From positions 297,299 to 361,298 of the forward strand of contig NZ_QTXL01000003.1 of NCBI RefSeq assembly GCF_003461625.1: 64,000 nucleotides of DNA, read 5' to 3'. Positions 1-10,600 of the stretch are shown here, one piece after another; positions within the stretch are counted from its first letter, which is position 1, and each line of letters opens with the position of its first letter. Both the position numbers and the translations under genes were made by a program. A model generated the notes under the pieces. That model was given only the letters and a program-made list of their open reading frames with translations. It was not told the DNA's origin and made no database searches. Source of the DNA: Clostridium sp. AF15-31. GTDB taxonomy: Bacteria; Bacillota; Clostridia; Lachnospirales; Lachnospiraceae.

Positions 1-1190
1 CTGCAATCAACGCTTCTTTAGCCGGTGTGATCGATGGAGTCCGAAAATCCGGTAGTTTTACAAGAATCTATGGTTCTTTGCATGGTATTACCGGCGTTCT
101 GGAAAATAATATGATGGATATGTCACTGATGGCACTCTCCCATTTTCCTATGTTGAATACACTGGAGCTTACACCAGCCATGTATCTTGGCTCCTGTCGT
201 TACAAGCTTCCGGATTATACCGAGGATCCCGCTCCATATAAGCAGATATTTGAACGTTTTGAAGAATATGGAATCAGTGCATTCTTCTATATCGGTGGAA
301 ATGACTCCATGGATACAGTTTTAAAGCTCAGCAACTATGCCAAATCCATCCAGTCAGATGTTAAGATCATTGGAGTACCAAAGACGATCGACAACGATCT
401 GTTTGCAACCGACCATACACCGGGCTTTGGCTCTGCTGCCAAATATGTGGCTTCCACCGTATTAGAGATTGCACATGATGCTTATATCTATAAGATTCCG
501 GCAGTTATCATCATCGAAATTATGGGTCGGGATGCCGGCTGGCTGACTGCATCTTCCGCTCTGGCCAGAACAACCTACAGTCAGGCTCCGGATCTGATCT
601 ATCTTCCGGAAGTTGCATTTTCAAAAGAACAGTTCTTAGCCGATGTTAAAGATAAACTTACAAAACAGAAAACGGTTATTGTTGCTGTTTCGGAGGGTAT
701 TCACGATGCTGACGGCAACTACATCAGCTCAGATTCCGCTGTTGCAGACAAATTCGGTCATGCACAGTTAAGCGGTGCCGGCAAGGCTCTGGAATATCTG
801 GTTCGTGATGAAATCGGTGTTAAAGTACGTTCCATCGAGCTGAATGTATTACAGCGTTGTGCCGGTCATATTGCATCCAGAACCGATATTACAGAATCTT
901 TTTCTCTTGGCCAGGCAGCAGTCAAATATGCTGCTGAAGGCAAGACCGGTATCATGGCTGCGATCGAACGAATCTCAAACGATCCGTATCAGTGGGTGAT
1001 CAAATCCGCCGATGTTGCTGATATTGCAAACGAAGCAAAATCCGTTCCGGTTGAATGGATCAATGAAGCAGGAAATGATGTCACAGACGAAATGATCGAC
1101 TATCTTCGTCCTCTGATCATCGGTGAGGTTTCATTACAGTATAAAGATGGACTTCCTGTATATCTTCCGGTCGATCACTTATTACATTAA
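1..1190 (+). CDS. Diphosphate (PPi)-type 6-phosphofructokinase, 5' end outside the window
   Basis: Phosphofructokinase family enzyme that phosphorylates fructose 6-phosphate to fructose 1,6-bisphosphate in glycolysis. The reading frame is open from the left edge: codons before the internal GTG at 27 read INASLAGV, the conserved N-terminal core of the family, so the true start lies upstream. Visible motifs are IGGNDSMDT (phosphate-donor loop), PKTIDNDL (catalytic Asp region) and GFGSAAKY. An Asp after GGN, where ATP enzymes have Gly (GGDGS), together with the PKTIDND Lys, is the pattern of PPi-dependent enzymes; donor specificity is therefore inferred, not proven. GGN rather than GGD is a small oddity. 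A terminator follows at once, so this is the last gene of its transcript. Confidence 0.9.
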   Translation, partial: AINASLAGVIDGVRKSGSFTRIYGSLHGITGVLENNMMDMSLMALSHFPMLNTLELTPAMYLGSCRYKLPDYTEDPAPYKQIFERFEEYGISAFFYIGGNDSMDTVLKLSNYAKSIQSDVKIIGVPKTIDNDLFATDHTPGFGSAAKYVASTVLEIAHDAYIYKIPAVIIIEIMGRDAGWLTASSALARTTYSQAPDLIYLPEVAFSKEQFLADVKDKLTKQKTVIVAVSEGIHDADGNYISSDSAVADKFGHAQLSGAGKALEYLVRDEIGVKVRSIELNVLQRCAGHIASRTDITESFSLGQAAVKYAAEGKTGIMAAIERISNDPYQWVIKSADVADIANEAKSVPVEWINEAGNDVTDEMIDYLRPLIIGEVSLQYKDGLPVYLPVDHLLH

Positions 1191-1214
1191 TTGCCTGTAT
1201 ATCAAAAATACAAT

Positions 1215-1272
1215 CAAAAATCCATGCGCCCGGTGAATTCATCAAGATAAACAATGCGCATGGATTTTTTTG
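1215..1272 (+). terminator. Rho-independent terminator of the phosphofructokinase gene
   Basis: Arms AAAAATCCATGCGC and GCGCATGGATTTTT pair perfectly around a 26-base loop and run into a T-tract, 25 bases after the stop codon. Confidence 0.85.
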
Positions 1273-1573
1273 TATAAAACGCACAACGTATGAAAATATG
1301 TCAAAAAAAACTTACTTTTAATTTGCAAATCGTTGTTTTTATGGTCATAATTTGTTCATAATTTATCGTTATTATATAGACAGTTCTTAATTCATAATTT
1401 TTTTCTTTGTTGTTGAAGATATTAGATAAGCCCTTTCCTTTTGAGAAGGGCTTATTTAATTTATACGGACTACGCATGTTTTCTATAGCTCTGCCCTTTC
1501 TTTCACGAATATTTATTTCGCCTCAAGGATCTCATGCACAATATGCCCAACAGATTCAAAAGCCTAAGATAAC
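1273..1573. other. Gene-free stretch between convergent genes
   Basis: No gene is supported here. An AT-rich block precedes a hairpin (ATAAGCCCTT / AAGGGCTTAT, about 1426-1453) that lacks a convincing T-tract. It may be a remnant regulatory RNA or a second terminator. Confidence 0.4.
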
Positions 1574-1626
1574 AAAAGCAGGATATCCTCACTCCTTATC
1601 GGAGGTATTGGATATCCTGCTTTTTA
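1574..1626 (-). terminator. Terminator of the LRR/BIG2 gene, works in both directions
   Basis: Perfect arms AAGCAGGATATCC and GGATATCCTGCTT lie about 50 bases after the minus-strand stop. A T-tract is present on both strands (TTTTT on plus, TTTTG on minus). Confidence 0.8.
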
Positions 1627-1675
1627 CTGTTCCCATGTTCCGGAAATACCGGTCATGTTCACAAAATCCTTATAT

Positions 1676-4600
1676 TTATTTTACTGTTACAATACATTTT
1701 GCAGTTTTCTTGCTGCCATCCTTTGCCTTCACAGTAATTGTTACTTTGCCCTTCTTCTTAGCTGTTACAAGACCGGATGCAGATACAGTTGCAACCTTCT
1801 TATTTGAAGATGTCCACTTTACTGTCTTATTACCTGCTGACTTTGGTCCTACAGTAGCTTTTAACAAATATGTTCCCTTCTTCTTGATCGTAACCTTTTT
1901 CTTATTCAGTTTGATCGTCTTAACCGGATTTGCAACGGTTACAGAACAAGTTGCGTAAACATTGCTTCCATCCTTCGCAGTACATGTAATCGTTACACGA
2001 CCTGCTTTCTTAGCAGTTACAACACCCTTTGAGCTTACTGTTGCAATCTTTTTGTCTGAAGACTTCCAGGTTACAGCCTTGCTGGTTGCATTCTTTGGTC
2101 CAACCTTTGCTTTTAAGGTATATTTCTTACCCTTTAAGATTGTTCTCTGCGTCTGATTCAGTTTGATGGACTGTACCGGATTTACAACCGTAACACTACA
2201 GGTTGCGAATACGCCGCTTCCATCCTTTGCTTTACATGTAATAACTGCCTTTCCTGCTGCCATTGCAGTAACCTGACCATAAGATGTTACCTGTGCAACC
2301 TTTGCATTTGAGGAGCTCCACTCTACAGTAGCCATATTCGCATTTTCCGGTAATACCGTCTGTGTTAAGGACTGTTTATTGCCCACAAATAATTTCATTG
2401 TCGTTGCATCTAACTTGATTGATGTAACTCTCTGCTTAACCGTTACACGGCAGGTTGTCTTAGCACCCATTCCGTCTGCAGCACTACATGTGATTACGGC
2501 TGTACCTCTTCCAACCGCTGTGATCATACCCTTCTGATCTACTTTTGCGATCTTCTCATCGGAAGATGACCATACAACCTTCTTATTACCTGCATTTGCC
2601 GGTAATACAGATGCTGCGATCGAAGCTTTTTCGCCTGCATTGATCTCAACTGTTGTCTTATCCAGTGTGATATTTGTGATCTGCTGTACAACTGTGACTT
2701 TAATTTCTTTTTCAATATTACTTCCATCCTGTGTTGTACATCTTATCGTTGTTGTTCCCGGTGCAACACCACGGATTCTTCCAATCGTATATGAGATTCC
2801 ATCTACTGTCATTGTTCCACCCGAAACGGTTGCAATGGATGTATCATCCGATGACCAGGACAGTGTCTTTTTGGTTGCTGTATCCGGTGTTACCTTTGTT
2901 TTTACAACCGTATCTTTATCAATATATGCGACTACATTTGTCTGATCAACGGTAATATCTTTTGCAAGTTCATTAATTGTAAGATTAAACTGTGACTGTT
3001 TACCGCTTCCATCAAGAGCCTTGCAGTAAATGATTACTTTACCCTGCTTTAATGCAGTGATCGTTCCATCAGCAGCAATTGCTGCAATGTTCTCATCCGA
3101 AGATGACCACTCTACATCCGGATTACTTGCATCTGCAGGCATAACATTTGCTGTTACTTTCATCTTCTCTCCGGAATTCATAACAGTTCCTTCTCTTACA
3201 ATCTGGATTCCAGTTACTCTCTGTATAACTGTGATCTTGCACTCGGTTGATATACCATCTGCAATCGTACAGGTAATAATGGCTTCTCCCGGTGCTACTG
3301 CACTTACAATACCCGTGGTTGTTCCTACGGTTGCTATCTCCGGATTACTGCTGCTGTATTTCGGTTTAAATAAAGATGTATCTTCTGCCTGGATCTTTGC
3401 AACAAGTGTTACTCTTCTTTCCTCTGCAGTTGCTCCCTTGATCAGGGTATATTCTGTGTGATTTAAGGTTACACCATTTGCACTTGTATATACTGTGATC
3501 TCTGCTCTTGCATATATTCCCTGATTTGCCTTCAGCTTACAGAATATAGTAGCAGTTCCTTCAGAAATTGCTGTTACCTTACCATTCTGGTCAACCTGTG
3601 CTACGGTTTCATCACTGGATGACCATACAAGTTCTTTGTTTGTTGCGGTATCCGGTGTTACTGTTGCTGTGAATGTCTTAGATACACCTGTGAACATCGT
3701 TGTCTTCTGTTCTGACAGTGTTACACCTTCGCCCATCTGGGAAACATTTACCTTTAACACTGTATCTACACCTGAATCCTTTGAAATACAATGTAAGTAT
3801 ACTGTACCTGCCCCCTTTGCTGTCAACACGCCTGCATTGGTACAAGTTGCAACTTTATAATTTGATGCGCTGTCTTTATCTGCTGTTGTTGTAACCTTAT
3901 AAGTAACGCCTGAATACTCTTTGTCTGCTACGCCTTCATCTGTATAGCAGGTTGCTGTAAGTGTTTTTGTTTTCAGGTCATCGCCAACCCAGCTTCCTGC
4001 TACCAGGTCGATCGTATCACCATCATTATATTCAACATTCTGTTTGTCTTTTAATACAACCTTTGTTACCGGCTTATGACAGCTGATCGTCATATAAGCT
4101 CTTGCTTTGTTATTGATATTTACATAAAGGGTTGCTGTTCCTGCGCCAACACAGGTAAGCGTGCCATCATTATCTACCTTGAATACCTTTGGATCACTGG
4201 AGCTCCAGGAAATGATATCCTTGGAATATTCGTTCTCCTTCTTATCCTTTGCAACTAATGTTGTGGTATCACCGACACGAAGGCTTAACTCTGCATTTCC
4301 GCTATTCACAATGCTGCCATTTGAGGTATACCATACAATTAAGGATAATGGATTATCAACAATTAATTTAAACTTTGCTGTCTGTTTTCCAAGTCCGATA
4401 TAGTAACTATATTCAACATTCTGTGTCTTTTCATTGGTAACGTCTGTATATAAGGTGTATCCCTGAAGTGTTGCATTCTTGATCAGATTATTCCCATTCT
4501 GATCCGTCGTACGGATACATGCATATCCGATCGTATCATCCTTACGGTCTACACCGGAATACTCTGACTGATATCCATCGGCTACCAAATTCGCCATATT

Positions 4601-5878
4601 AAAGATGTAGTTTGGCTCTGACAGAGAAATATGTCTGCTGTTATTTGTACAGGAGAACTCACCCTCCAACAGTCCAGGACAGGAAGATACATCGATTGCA
4701 ACCAAAGCATTATTATCCAGCTTCAATGTAGTTAAACCTGTATTATTCTTAACGTCAATTTTCTGTAAACGGTTATCCGAAAGATCCAGCTCTGTCAGTG
4801 CTGTGTTTTTGCTCACATCGATATCCATGAGCTGGTTGGAATTCAGATCCAGCTTCTCCAGTAACGGATTCTTCGTAACATCGATCGTGCTTAACAGCAT
4901 AGCTCCAAGATTCAGATATTTCAAAACCGCATTCTTGCTGACATCCACAGACTGGATACTGTTATTGGACAGGTTCAATGTTTCCAGACTGGATTCTTTG
5001 GACACATCGATCGACTTGATCTTATTTCCTGCTACACTCAGTATCTGGAGTGACGTTGCTCCATCCATATTTAATACAGATATGGCATTATCATCTGCGA
5101 TCAGTGTCTTAAGACCGGTATCACCTGTAATATCCAGCTCATTGATTCCACCTTCTCCACCTGACAGCATGTAGGAACAATCAACATAGGCTAATTTTGT
5201 ATGATCTACACTGTTGCTTGATATATCTAACGTATGAAGCTTTGTCATATTCTGACAGTGCAGGAATTCCAGATTCGTGTTCTTGCTCAGATCCAGTGCC
5301 GACAATACGTTGTAACCAACATTCAGCCGCACAAGTGCCGGCAGCTTTGACAGATCGATCGAAGTCAACTGGTTTCCATATACATTTAATTCTTTCAGAG
5401 CTGCATAAGTCGTCTGGAATGTGATATCTGTGATCTGATTATAGGAAAGATTAACAGAAGCAAGCTGTTCTGCTTTCTTTGGTAATGTAAATGTCGTCAA
5501 CTGGTCGCTCGATGCATTAATAGATTTCAGATTCTCCAGATCCGCTACATCCAGACTTCCAATTGCCTGACCGGAACAGTCCAGATATTCCAGTGACGTA
5601 AATACATCCACGCCTGCAAGACTTGATATCTTCTTTGAATATGTACTGATACTTACATTCAGTGATGTTACCGCATCAATTTCTTTTTCTGACAACGTGC
5701 CATCTTTATTTGTATCAAAATTCGATGATACATATGACCGAAAGTTCGCGTCGGTAAATGTCGAATTGATATCTACATCTCCCGTTGCAGCGACAGCTAC
5801 CGGACCAATTCCAGCAAACGACTGGAATACCAGCGCAAACCCTAGTGCCGCTGAGATAAATTTCTTACCTTTTCTCAT
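1676..5878 (-). CDS. Secreted leucine-rich-repeat and BIG2 (Ig-like) surface protein
   Basis: A 1400-residue exported protein. Residues 1-31 are a signal peptide (MRKGKK, a hydrophobic core, AVAA). Residues 55-66 (DTNKDGTLSEKE) match a calcium-binding EF-hand loop. About 15 short leucine-rich repeats of the LxxLDLSxNxLxxIDVSKN type fill roughly residues 75-420. From about residue 515 to the end there are ten Ig-like group 2 domains of about 84 residues, each with a WSSSD...V..G.VTA..G.A.ITC core. The last two domains are very Lys-rich. There is no LPXTG motif, C-terminal membrane anchor or SLH domain, so it is either released or held by charge. The ATG follows AAGGAG. Such proteins are usually adhesins or matrix-binding proteins; the ligand cannot be read here. 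Confidence 0.88.
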   Translation of the reverse strand: MRKGKKFISAALGFALVFQSFAGIGPVAVAATGDVDINSTFTDANFRSYVSSNFDTNKDGTLSEKEIDAVTSLNVSISTYSKKISSLAGVDVFTSLEYLDCSGQAIGSLDVADLENLKSINASSDQLTTFTLPKKAEQLASVNLSYNQITDITFQTTYAALKELNVYGNQLTSIDLSKLPALVRLNVGYNVLSALDLSKNTNLEFLHCQNMTKLHTLDISSNSVDHTKLAYVDCSYMLSGGEGGINELDITGDTGLKTLIADDNAISVLNMDGATSLQILSVAGNKIKSIDVSKESSLETLNLSNNSIQSVDVSKNAVLKYLNLGAMLLSTIDVTKNPLLEKLDLNSNQLMDIDVSKNTALTELDLSDNRLQKIDVKNNTGLTTLKLDNNALVAIDVSSCPGLLEGEFSCTNNSRHISLSEPNYIFNMANLVADGYQSEYSGVDRKDDTIGYACIRTTDQNGNNLIKNATLQGYTLYTDVTNEKTQNVEYSYYIGLGKQTAKFKLIVDNPLSLIVWYTSNGSIVNSGNAELSLRVGDTTTLVAKDKKENEYSKDIISWSSSDPKVFKVDNDGTLTCVGAGTATLYVNINNKARAYMTISCHKPVTKVVLKDKQNVEYNDGDTIDLVAGSWVGDDLKTKTLTATCYTDEGVADKEYSGVTYKVTTTADKDSASNYKVATCTNAGVLTAKGAGTVYLHCISKDSGVDTVLKVNVSQMGEGVTLSEQKTTMFTGVSKTFTATVTPDTATNKELVWSSSDETVAQVDQNGKVTAISEGTATIFCKLKANQGIYARAEITVYTSANGVTLNHTEYTLIKGATAEERRVTLVAKIQAEDTSLFKPKYSSSNPEIATVGTTTGIVSAVAPGEAIITCTIADGISTECKITVIQRVTGIQIVREGTVMNSGEKMKVTANVMPADASNPDVEWSSSDENIAAIAADGTITALKQGKVIIYCKALDGSGKQSQFNLTINELAKDITVDQTNVVAYIDKDTVVKTKVTPDTATKKTLSWSSDDTSIATVSGGTMTVDGISYTIGRIRGVAPGTTTIRCTTQDGSNIEKEIKVTVVQQITNITLDKTTVEINAGEKASIAASVLPANAGNKKVVWSSSDEKIAKVDQKGMITAVGRGTAVITCSAADGMGAKTTCRVTVKQRVTSIKLDATTMKLFVGNKQSLTQTVLPENANMATVEWSSSNAKVAQVTSYGQVTAMAAGKAVITCKAKDGSGVFATCSVTVVNPVQSIKLNQTQRTILKGKKYTLKAKVGPKNATSKAVTWKSSDKKIATVSSKGVVTAKKAGRVTITCTAKDGSNVYATCSVTVANPVKTIKLNKKKVTIKKKGTYLLKATVGPKSAGNKTVKWTSSNKKVATVSASGLVTAKKKGKVTITVKAKDGSKKTAKCIVTVK

Positions 5879-5963
5879 AGTTTACTCTCCTTCTTTTTAC
5901 TCATCTGCCTGATTTTGTTCTGTTAAAACATCGTTCCGGGCAGAGTTCACCTAGATAACATCT

Positions 5964-5992
5964 ATTTTAAACGCCCCCGGTTTTTCTGTCAA
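5964..5992 (-). promoter_or_regulatory. Promoter of the LRR/BIG2 gene
   Basis: TTGACA and TAAAAT separated by 17 bases on the minus strand, about 85 bases before the ATG. Both boxes are near consensus, so expression is probably strong and sigma-A dependent. Confidence 0.8.
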
Positions 5993-6041
5993 TAAGTATA
6001 AAAGAAAACCCAAAAAATTAGAAAATTTGCACATATTTAAC

Positions 6042-6088
6042 AGAAAAAACTGCCATGCAGACATCCTTACTCCGGACATCTGCATAAC
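6042..6088 (-). terminator. Terminator of the gltBD operon
   Basis: Stem ATGCAGATGTCC / GGATGTCTGCAT (two G-U pairs) followed by TTTTTT on the minus strand, just after the gltD stop. Confidence 0.8.
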
Positions 6089-6108
6089 AGTTTCTTCTAT
6101 AAATATAT

Positions 6109-7677
6109 TTAGCTGTTCAGGTTTGTATATCCAACCAACATCGAATCTACTGCAACAGCAGCTTCTCTACCTTCATGGATCGCCCATACGACCAGCGACT
6201 GGCCTCTGTGCATATCACCTGCAACAAATACCTTTGGCACATTCGTTGCATAGGACTTCGGGCATGCAGTCTTTACATTGGTACGTTCATTTAATTCTAC
6301 GCCAAAGCTGTCTGCTACATACTTCTGGCTGCCAAGAAATCCGGCTGCGATCAGAACAACTTCACAGTCGATCACATACTCACTGTCCGGTACCTCTGTC
6401 ATATTCATGCGGCCGGTCTTTGGATCCTTCTGCCAGTCAAGTTTTACGCACTTGGCCCCCTTCACATTACCATCCTTATCCTTTAAGAACTCCTTAACGG
6501 TCGTCTCATAGATACGAGGATCGTGTCCGTATACTGCAATTGCTTCCTGCTGACCATAATCGGTCTTGCAGACTCTCGGCCACTCCGGCCATGGGTTATT
6601 CTCTGCTCTCTGATCCGGAAGCTTCGGCATCATCTCAAGCTGGGTAACACTCTTTGCTCCTTCTCTGACGGCAGTTCCCACACAGTCATTACCGGTATCA
6701 CCGCCGCCGATAACCAGAACATTTTTACCCTTGCAGTTCACGAACTGCTTATCTGCAAACTTTGAATTTACAAGACTCTTTGTCGTTGTCTTTAAGAAAT
6801 CAACTGCAAAATAGATTCCCTTCGCATCTCTGCCTGCTGCCTTGATATCTCTTGGATTGGATGCGCCGCAGGCAAGTACAACTGCATCATATTCCTTTAA
6901 CAGATCTTCTGCCTTTACATACTTTTGATTTGGATTCTTCAGATATCCTGTGATCTGGTCATCCTTTGGATACGGTGACTTTGCTGTGGACTTTCCGGTT
7001 GCCACTTCTGTATTTAATATAAAACGGATGCCTCGCTTTTCCATATATGCGATCTTACGGTCGATGACTTCTTTTTCCAGTTTCATATTTGGAATACCAT
7101 ACATCAGAAGTCCGCCCGGTCTGTCACTTCTCTCATATACAGTGACGTCATGTCCACGGCTGTTTAACATATCCGCTACAGCAAGTCCGGATGGACCGGA
7201 ACCGATCACGGCAACTTTTTTGTCTGTTTTTCCTTTTGGAGGCTGATCATTTACCAGACCATTTGCATAGGCATATTCAATGATCGCACGTTCATTTTCT
7301 CTTACGGATACCGGATCACCGTTAATATTACAGGTACATGCCTTCTCACAGAGAGCCGGACATACACGGCTGGTAAATTCAGGGAAATTATTGGTCTTGC
7401 TCAGTCTGGCATAAGCATGTTCCCAGTTGTCATTATAGATCATATCATTCCATTCAGGGATCAGATTATTTAACGGACAACCGGATGCCATACCGCCGAT
7501 CATCATACCTGCCTGACAGAATGGAACACCACAGTCCATACATCTGGCAGCCTGGATCTTCTGTTCTTCAAGACTTAATGGTATATGGAATTCATTGAAA
7601 TTCTTAATTCTTTCTTCCGGAGCGATCTCTATACTGGTTTCTCTTTCATATTCTAAAAATCCCGTTGGCTTTCCCAT
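6109..7677 (-). CDS. gltD: Glutamate synthase small subunit
   Basis: NAD(P)H-oxidising beta subunit of glutamate synthase; it passes electrons through FAD and Fe-S clusters to GltB so that glutamine and 2-oxoglutarate give two glutamates. The 522 residues are typical for the family. The N-terminal half holds the cysteine patterns for two [4Fe-4S] clusters (CMDCGVPFC, CPALCEKAC). Then come the FAD Rossmann motif GSGPSG (about 160) and a second nucleotide site GGGDTGND (about 325). It is the second gene of the operon: its GGAGG ribosome site overlaps the gltB stop codon and only two bases separate the genes, so translation is probably coupled. Confidence 0.95.
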   Translation of the reverse strand: MGKPTGFLEYERETSIEIAPEERIKNFNEFHIPLSLEEQKIQAARCMDCGVPFCQAGMMIGGMASGCPLNNLIPEWNDMIYNDNWEHAYARLSKTNNFPEFTSRVCPALCEKACTCNINGDPVSVRENERAIIEYAYANGLVNDQPPKGKTDKKVAVIGSGPSGLAVADMLNSRGHDVTVYERSDRPGGLLMYGIPNMKLEKEVIDRKIAYMEKRGIRFILNTEVATGKSTAKSPYPKDDQITGYLKNPNQKYVKAEDLLKEYDAVVLACGASNPRDIKAAGRDAKGIYFAVDFLKTTTKSLVNSKFADKQFVNCKGKNVLVIGGGDTGNDCVGTAVREGAKSVTQLEMMPKLPDQRAENNPWPEWPRVCKTDYGQQEAIAVYGHDPRIYETTVKEFLKDKDGNVKGAKCVKLDWQKDPKTGRMNMTEVPDSEYVIDCEVVLIAAGFLGSQKYVADSFGVELNERTNVKTACPKSYATNVPKVFVAGDMHRGQSLVVWAIHEGREAAVAVDSMLVGYTNLNS

Positions 7678-7679
7678 AT

Positions 7680-10600
7680 CTATTTACCTCCATTTTTAAT
7701 CTTGTAGAATGCTTCGATCGTTGCCTGTTCACTGGTCAAACCCTTTTCTTCCATCGCAACAATGGTGTTCATCATCTTCTCATAATCCTTTGGAATGATC
7801 TTCTTGAATTTTGGAAGATACTCATTAAACTTATCCAGGATTCGTTTTCCAATCTCTGAATTTGTATAATTTACATGATCCATGATCATCTGCTTCAGTT
7901 CACCGATCTCATATTTGTCGGATACTGCTTCCACATGGATCATTTCCTTATTCAGACGCTTATACAGGTCATTCTCCATATCAAGAACATATGCGATACC
8001 ACCACTCATGCCGGCTGCAAAGTTCTTTCCGGTGCGTCCAAGGACTACCACCTTACCACCTGTCATATATTCACAACCATGATCGCCGACACCTTCAACA
8101 ACTGCGGTTGCTCCGGAGTTACGAACTGCAAATCGCTCACCAGCAACGCCGTTGATATATGCCTTGCCACTGGTTGCTCCGTAAAGTGCTACATTACCGA
8201 TAATAATATTGTCTTCATGGACAAATTTTGCGGAACGTGGCGGATATACGATCAGCTTACCACCGGAAAGTCCTTTTCCGAAGTAGTCATTGCTGTCTCC
8301 GACAAGCTCTAAGGTAAGTCCCTTTGGTACAAATGCACCAAAGCTCTGTCCACCTGCGCCATTACATTTTACAAGGTAAGAATCATCCTCCAAGGTATCT
8401 CCATAGCGCTTTGTGATCTCTGATCCGAAGATCGTACCAACGGAACGATCGGTATTCACAACATCGATCTCGATACTCTTCTTCTGTCCCTTTTCAAGAG
8501 CAGGTCCGAGTTTCTTTAACAGAACACGCATATCGATCGTCTTTTCGAGCTGGAAGTCATATGGATGCTTCTCGTTATATTTGATCTTATTCTGAGGTGC
8601 GTCAATATATGGATTATTGATGATCAGTGACAGATCAACATTTCTGTCCTCTGCTCCCTTTCCTGCATATAACAGATCGGAACGTCCTACCAGTTCATCC
8701 ACCGTTCTGACACCAAGCTTCGACATATATTCACGAAGCTCCTCTGCAATAAATTTCATAAAATTGATGACATATTCCGGTTTGCCTTTGAATCTCTTAC
8801 GAAGCTCCGGATTCTGTGTAGCGATACCAACCGGACAGGTATCCAGATTACATACCCGCATCATTACACAGCCCATGGTTACCAACGGAGCTGTTGCAAA
8901 TCCGAATTCCTCTGCACCAAGCATGGCTGCGATTGCAACATCACGTCCGGTCATCAGCTTACCATCGGTTTCAAGGATAACCTTGTTACGAAGATCATTC
9001 TTGATCAGTGTCTGGTGTGTCTCTGCCAGACCAAGCTCCCAAGGAAGTCCTGCATAATGAATGGAGTTATTTGGTGCTGCACCGGTACCACCATCGTAAC
9101 CGGAGATGAGGATAACCTGTGCTCCTGCCTTTGCAACACCAGCTGCAACTGTACCAACACCGGCTTCTGATACCAGTTTTACAGAGATTCTTGCATCACG
9201 GTTTGCATTCTTGCAATCGTAGATCAACTGTGCCAGATCCTCGATCGAATAAATATCATGATGCGGTGGTGGTGAGATCAGGCTGACACCCGGAGTAGAT
9301 AACCGAGTCTTTGCGATCCATGGATATACCTTTCCACCAGGAAGATGTCCACCTTCACCCGGCTTTGCGCCCTGTGCCATCTTGATCTGGATCTCTTTTG
9401 CGCTGACCAGATATCTGGATGTAACACCGAATCGTCCAGATGCTACCTGCTTGATCGCGGAGCAACGGTTCTTACCGTCTTTTCCTATTGTTAATCGGTC
9501 GATTGACTCTCCACCTTCACCGGAATTGGATTTACCACCGATCGTATTCATTGCGATCGCCATACATTCATGTGCTTCCTGTGAAATGGAACCATAACTC
9601 ATTGCTCCGGTCTTGAAACGTTTTACAATGGATTCTACCGGTTCTACCTCTTCCAGCGGAATTGGATTCTCAGCATATTTGAATTCCATCAGTCCTCTCA
9701 GATGGAATGGTTTTGTCTCATCTTCCAGACATGCGGTATATTGCTTGAACAGGCTGTAATCTCCTCTTCTGGTCGCCTGCTGCAGCAGGTAGATCGTCTG
9801 TGGATTATACAGATGCTCTTCCTTACCGCTTCTGAACTTATGTGCACCGATGCTTGTCAGTGCAAGATTAGTATCCAGGCCAAGCGGATCAAATGCAGAT
9901 GAATGAAGGGCATCCACCGTCTTCTCGATCTCCTTGATACCGGAACCGCCTACGCAGCTTACTGTATTTGTGAAATATTTATCAACGACCTCTTTGGAAA
10001 GTCCGATACATTCAAAGATCTGGGATCCCATGTAAGACTGGATCGTTGATACACCCATCTTGGATGCGATCTTTACGATGCCATGCATGATCGCTGCATT
10101 GTAATCATCAACAGCCGCATTGAAATCCTTATTTAACAGATGACTGTCTACCATCTGTTTGATCGTCTCAATTGCCAGATATGGGTTGACAGCACAGGCA
10201 CCGTAACCAAGCAGGGTTGCAAAATGATGCACATTTCTAGGATCGGCACTCTCCAGAATGATCGCAACCGAAGTTCTCTTCTTGGTTCTTACCAGATGCT
10301 TCTGCATAGCCGAAACTGCTAATAAGGAAGGAATCGCAACATGTGTTTCATCGACACCACGGTCTGACAGGATCAGGATATTTACACCATCACGGTACAG
10401 CTTATCTGCTTCTACAAACAGTCGATCCAATGCTTTTTCCAGTGATGTATTCTTATAGTAAAGGATTGGAAGAACGCCGACCTTCAATCCTTCTACCTTC
10501 ATGTTCTTGATCTTTAAAATATCAGTATTTGTAAGGATTGGATTATGGATCTTTAATACATGACAGTTTTCCGGCTTCTCTTCCAGAATGTTGCCATCCT

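Noticed and set aside
1407..5912. Many plus-strand open frames opposite the LRR/BIG2 gene
   Set aside because: They are antisense shadows of a repetitive gene with no ribosome sites, domains or promoters.
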